Assembly: GCF_051014685.1 (NCBI RefSeq) | Contig: NW_027478459.1 | Span: 1,384,079-1,448,078 of the forward strand | Length of the DNA stretch: 64,000 nucleotides | Direction of reading: 5' to 3' | Source: Ptiloglossa arizonensis | Taxonomy: Eukaryota; Arthropoda; Insecta; Hymenoptera; Colletidae | Shown here: piece after piece, positions 61,301 through 64,000 of the stretch | Position numbering within the stretch: position 1 is the first letter of the stretch | Layout: every line of letters starts with the position of its first letter | Notes under the pieces: generated by a model | Databases searched by the model: none | Told to the model about the DNA's origin: nothing | What the model saw: only the letters and a program-made list of their open reading frames with translations | Position numbers and translations under genes: made by a program

Positions 61301-64000
61301 GGAGAAACGAAGAAAGAAACGGAGAAACGAAGAAAGAAACGGAGATACGAAGAAAGAAACGGAGAAACGAACAAAGAAACGCAGAAACGAACAAAGAAAC
61401 GGAGAAACGGAGAAAGAAACGGAGAAACGAGAAAGAAACGGAGAAACGAACAAAGAAACACAGAAACAAAGAATGAAACGGAGAAACGAAGAAACATACG
61501 GAGAAATGAAGAAACAAACGGAGAAACAAAGAAAGAAACGGTGAAACCAACAAAGAAACGGAGAAACGAAGAAAGAAACGGAGAAACGAAGGATGAAACG
61601 GAGAAACGTAGAAAGAAACGGAGAAATAAATGGAGAAACGAAGATATAAACGGAGAAACGAAGAAAGAGACGGAGAATCGAAGAAACGATGAAAGAAAGG
61701 AGAAACGAAGAAAGGAACGGAGAAACGAAGAAAGAAACGGAGAAACGAAGAAAGAAACGGAGAAACGAAGAAAGAAACTGAGAAACGAATAAAGAAACGG
61801 AGAATCGGAGAAATAAATGGAGAAACGAAGGAATAAACCGAGAAACGGAGAAAGAAACGGAGAAACGAACAAAGAAACGGAGAAACGAATAAAGAAATGG
61901 AGAAACGGAGAAATAAATGGAGAAACGAAGAAACAAACGGTGAAACGCAGAAAGAAACGGAGAAGCGAACAAAGAAACGGAGAAACGAACAAACAAACGG
62001 AGAAATAGATGGAGAAACGAAGAAATAAACCGAGGAACGGAGAAAGAAACGGAGAAACGAACAAAGAAACGGAGAAACGAACAAAGAAACGGAGAAACGA
62101 AGAAAGAAACGGAGAAATGAAGATAGAAACGGAGAAACGAAGAAAGAAACGGAGAAACGAACAAAGAAACGGAGAAACGAACAAAGAAACGGCGAAACGA
62201 ACAATGAAACGGAGAAACGGATAAATGAATGGAGAAACGAAGGAATAAACAGAGAAACGAAGAAAGAAACCGAGAAACTAAGAAAGCAACGCAGAAACGA
62301 AGAATGAAACGGAGAAACGAAGAAATAAACGGAGAAATGAAGAAAGAAACGGAGAATGAAACAAAGAAACGGAGAAACGAAGAAAGAACCGGAGAAACGG
62401 AGAAACGAAGAAAGAAACGAAGAAACGAAAAAAGAAACGGAGAAACGGAGAAATTAGTGGAGAAACGATGAAATAAACGGAGAAACGAAGAAAGAAACGG
62501 AGAAATGAAGAAAGAAGCGGAGAAACGAAGAAAGAAACGGAGAAATAGATGGAGAAACGAACAAATAAATCGAGAAACGGAGAAAGAAACGGAGAAACGA
62601 ACAAAGAAACGGAGAAACGAACAAAGAAACGGAGAAACGGAGAAAGAAACGGAGAAATGAAGATAGAAACGGAGAAACGAAGAAAGAAACGGAGAAACGA
62701 AGAAAGAACCGAAGTAACAAAGAAAGAAACGGAGAAACGGAGAAATAAATGGAGAAACGAAGAAATAAACGGAGAAACGAACAAAGAAACAGAGAAGCGA
62801 AGAAAGAAACGGAGAAACGAACAAAGAAACGGAGAAACGAACAAAGAAACGGAGAAACGGATAAATAAATGGAGAAACGAAGAAAGAAACGGAGAAACGA
62901 ACAAAGAAACGGAGAAACGAAGAAAGAAACCGAGAAACGGAGAAAGAAACGGAGAAACGAAGAAAGAAACAGAGAAACGAACAAAGAATCGCAGAAACGA
63001 AGAATGAAACGGAGAAACGAAGAAATAAACGGAGAAACGAAGAAAGAAATGGAGAAACGAACAAAGAAACGGAGAAACGAACAAAGAAACGGAGAAACGA
63101 AGAAAGAAACGGAGAAACGGAGAAACGGAGAAACGAACAAAGAAATGGAGAAACGAACAAAGAGACGGAGAAACGAGCAAACAAACGGAGAAACGAAGAA
63201 AGAAACGGAGAAACGAAGAAAGAAACGAAGAAATAAATCGAGAAGCGAAGAAATAAACGGAGAAACGAACAAGGAAACGGAGAAACGGAGAAACGAAGAA
63301 AGAAACGGAGAATCGAAGAAAGAAACGGAGAATCGGAGAAAGGAACGGAGAAACGAACAAAGAAACGGAGAAACGAAGAAAGAAATGGAGACACGAAGAA
63401 AGAAACGGAGAAACGGACAAAGAAACGGAGAAACGAACAAAGAAACGGAGAAACGAACAAAGAAACGGAGAATCGGAGAAATAAATGAAGAAACGAAGAA
63501 AGAAACGGAGAAGCGAGGAAAGAAACGGAGAAACGAACAAAGAAACGGAGAAACGAAGAAAGAAACGGAGAAACGGAGAAACGAAGAAAGAAACGGAGAA
63601 ACGAAGAAAGAAACGGAGCAACGAAGAAAGAAACGGAGAATCGAAGAAAGAAACGGAGAATCGGAGAAAGAAACGGAGAAACGAACAAAGAAACGGAGAA
63701 ACGAAGCAAGAAACGCAGAAACGAAGAAAGAAACGGAGAAACGAAGAAAGAAACGGACAAACGAAGAAAGAAACGGAGAAACGAACAAAGAAACGGATAA
63801 ACGAAGAAAGAAACGGAGAAATAAATGGAGAAACGAAGAAATAAACGGAGAAACGGACAAGGAAACGGAGACACGAAGAAAAAAACGGGGAAACGAAGAA
63901 AGAAACGGAGAAACGAAGGATGGAACGGAGAAACGTAGAAAGAAACGGAGAAATAAATGGAGAAACGAAGATATAAACGGAGAAACGAAGAAAGAAACGG
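58400..64000 (+). repeat. Purine-strand minisatellite, segment 3
   Basis: The same 20-bp minisatellite as 49802-51036, purine-rich on the plus strand, starting with about three 8-bp units (CGGAGAAA) beside the nad2 copy. It runs to the window end without a boundary. Variants with GAAATAAA, GAACAAAG, GATATAAA and GAATGAAA interrupt the consensus. Minus-strand ORFs of up to 1826 codons are open in several frames at once and are repeat translations only. Confidence 0.95.
59291..60010 (+). repeat. 280-bp higher-order repeat in the minisatellite
   Basis: About 2.6 tandem copies of a 280-bp block (14 x 20 bp): 59291-59570, 59571-59850 and a partial 59851-60010. Rare variants recur at exactly 280 bp, such as GAAGAATGAAATGGAGGAAC at 59441 and 59721, and ACGGAGTAACGAAGAGAG at 59331, 59611 and 59891. 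The copies look almost identical, so the duplication is recent compared with the unit divergence. Confidence 0.9.

Noticed and set aside
58347..63874. Minus-strand ORFs of 1264, 1285 and 1826 codons and plus-strand Lys/Arg/Glu-rich ORFs
   Set aside because: Same repeat artefact as the left arm; overlapping frames encode only the translated repeat.

Overview
The window is repeat-dense eukaryotic heterochromatin, most likely from an insect. The evidence is two 5'-truncated R1-clade-like LINE copies, a full-length mariner, and nuclear copies of a very AT-rich mitochondrial nad2 gene that reads best with the invertebrate mitochondrial code. A hymenopteran is plausible but not proven. No single-copy host gene is visible. 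The only intact protein-coding gene is the mariner transposase at 55605-56639 (minus strand).

Layout. (1) 1-49801 is a head-to-tail satellite with a 177-bp monomer, about 268 copies all in one orientation, interrupted by two GC-rich LINE insertions (13617-14698 and 48476-49740). Each LINE has a 13-bp target-site duplication and a 23-nt poly(A) tail. The satellite has higher-order structure: a 7-mer HOR of 1237 bp between about 1.6 and 13.4 kb, a 17-mer HOR of 3009 bp between about 16.5 and 23.0 kb, and nested 9-, 27- and 36-monomer duplications between about 25.4 and 34.9 kb. From 15525 to 34641 the register is kept at exactly 108 x 177 bp. The last 5 kb before 48.4 kb is more divergent, as expected of an array edge.

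(2) 49802-64000 is a second, unrelated, strongly strand-asymmetric minisatellite. Its 20-bp unit is a 12-mer plus an 8-mer (TTTCTTTCTTCG + TTTCTCCG on the pyrimidine strand). Its orientation flips at 51036/51037, where a 28-bp perfect palindrome sits, and again across a 3-kb spacer at 55396-58399. The spacer is bounded on both sides by inverted copies of the same nad2 fragment. It contains a mariner inserted in the left copy and about 0.6 kb of unassigned AT-rich DNA.

Together, 51037-64000 is a giant inverted repeat: minisatellite arm, nad2 cap, loop, nad2 cap, minisatellite arm. It resembles a fold-back structure, with arms of at least 4.3 kb. Inferred order of events: nad2 joined to the minisatellite, then inverted duplication, then mariner insertion into one arm. 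The LINE copies entered the satellite independently at different positions in the monomer. The very long ORFs in the minisatellite are open in every frame because the repeat unit lacks stop codons; they are not genes.
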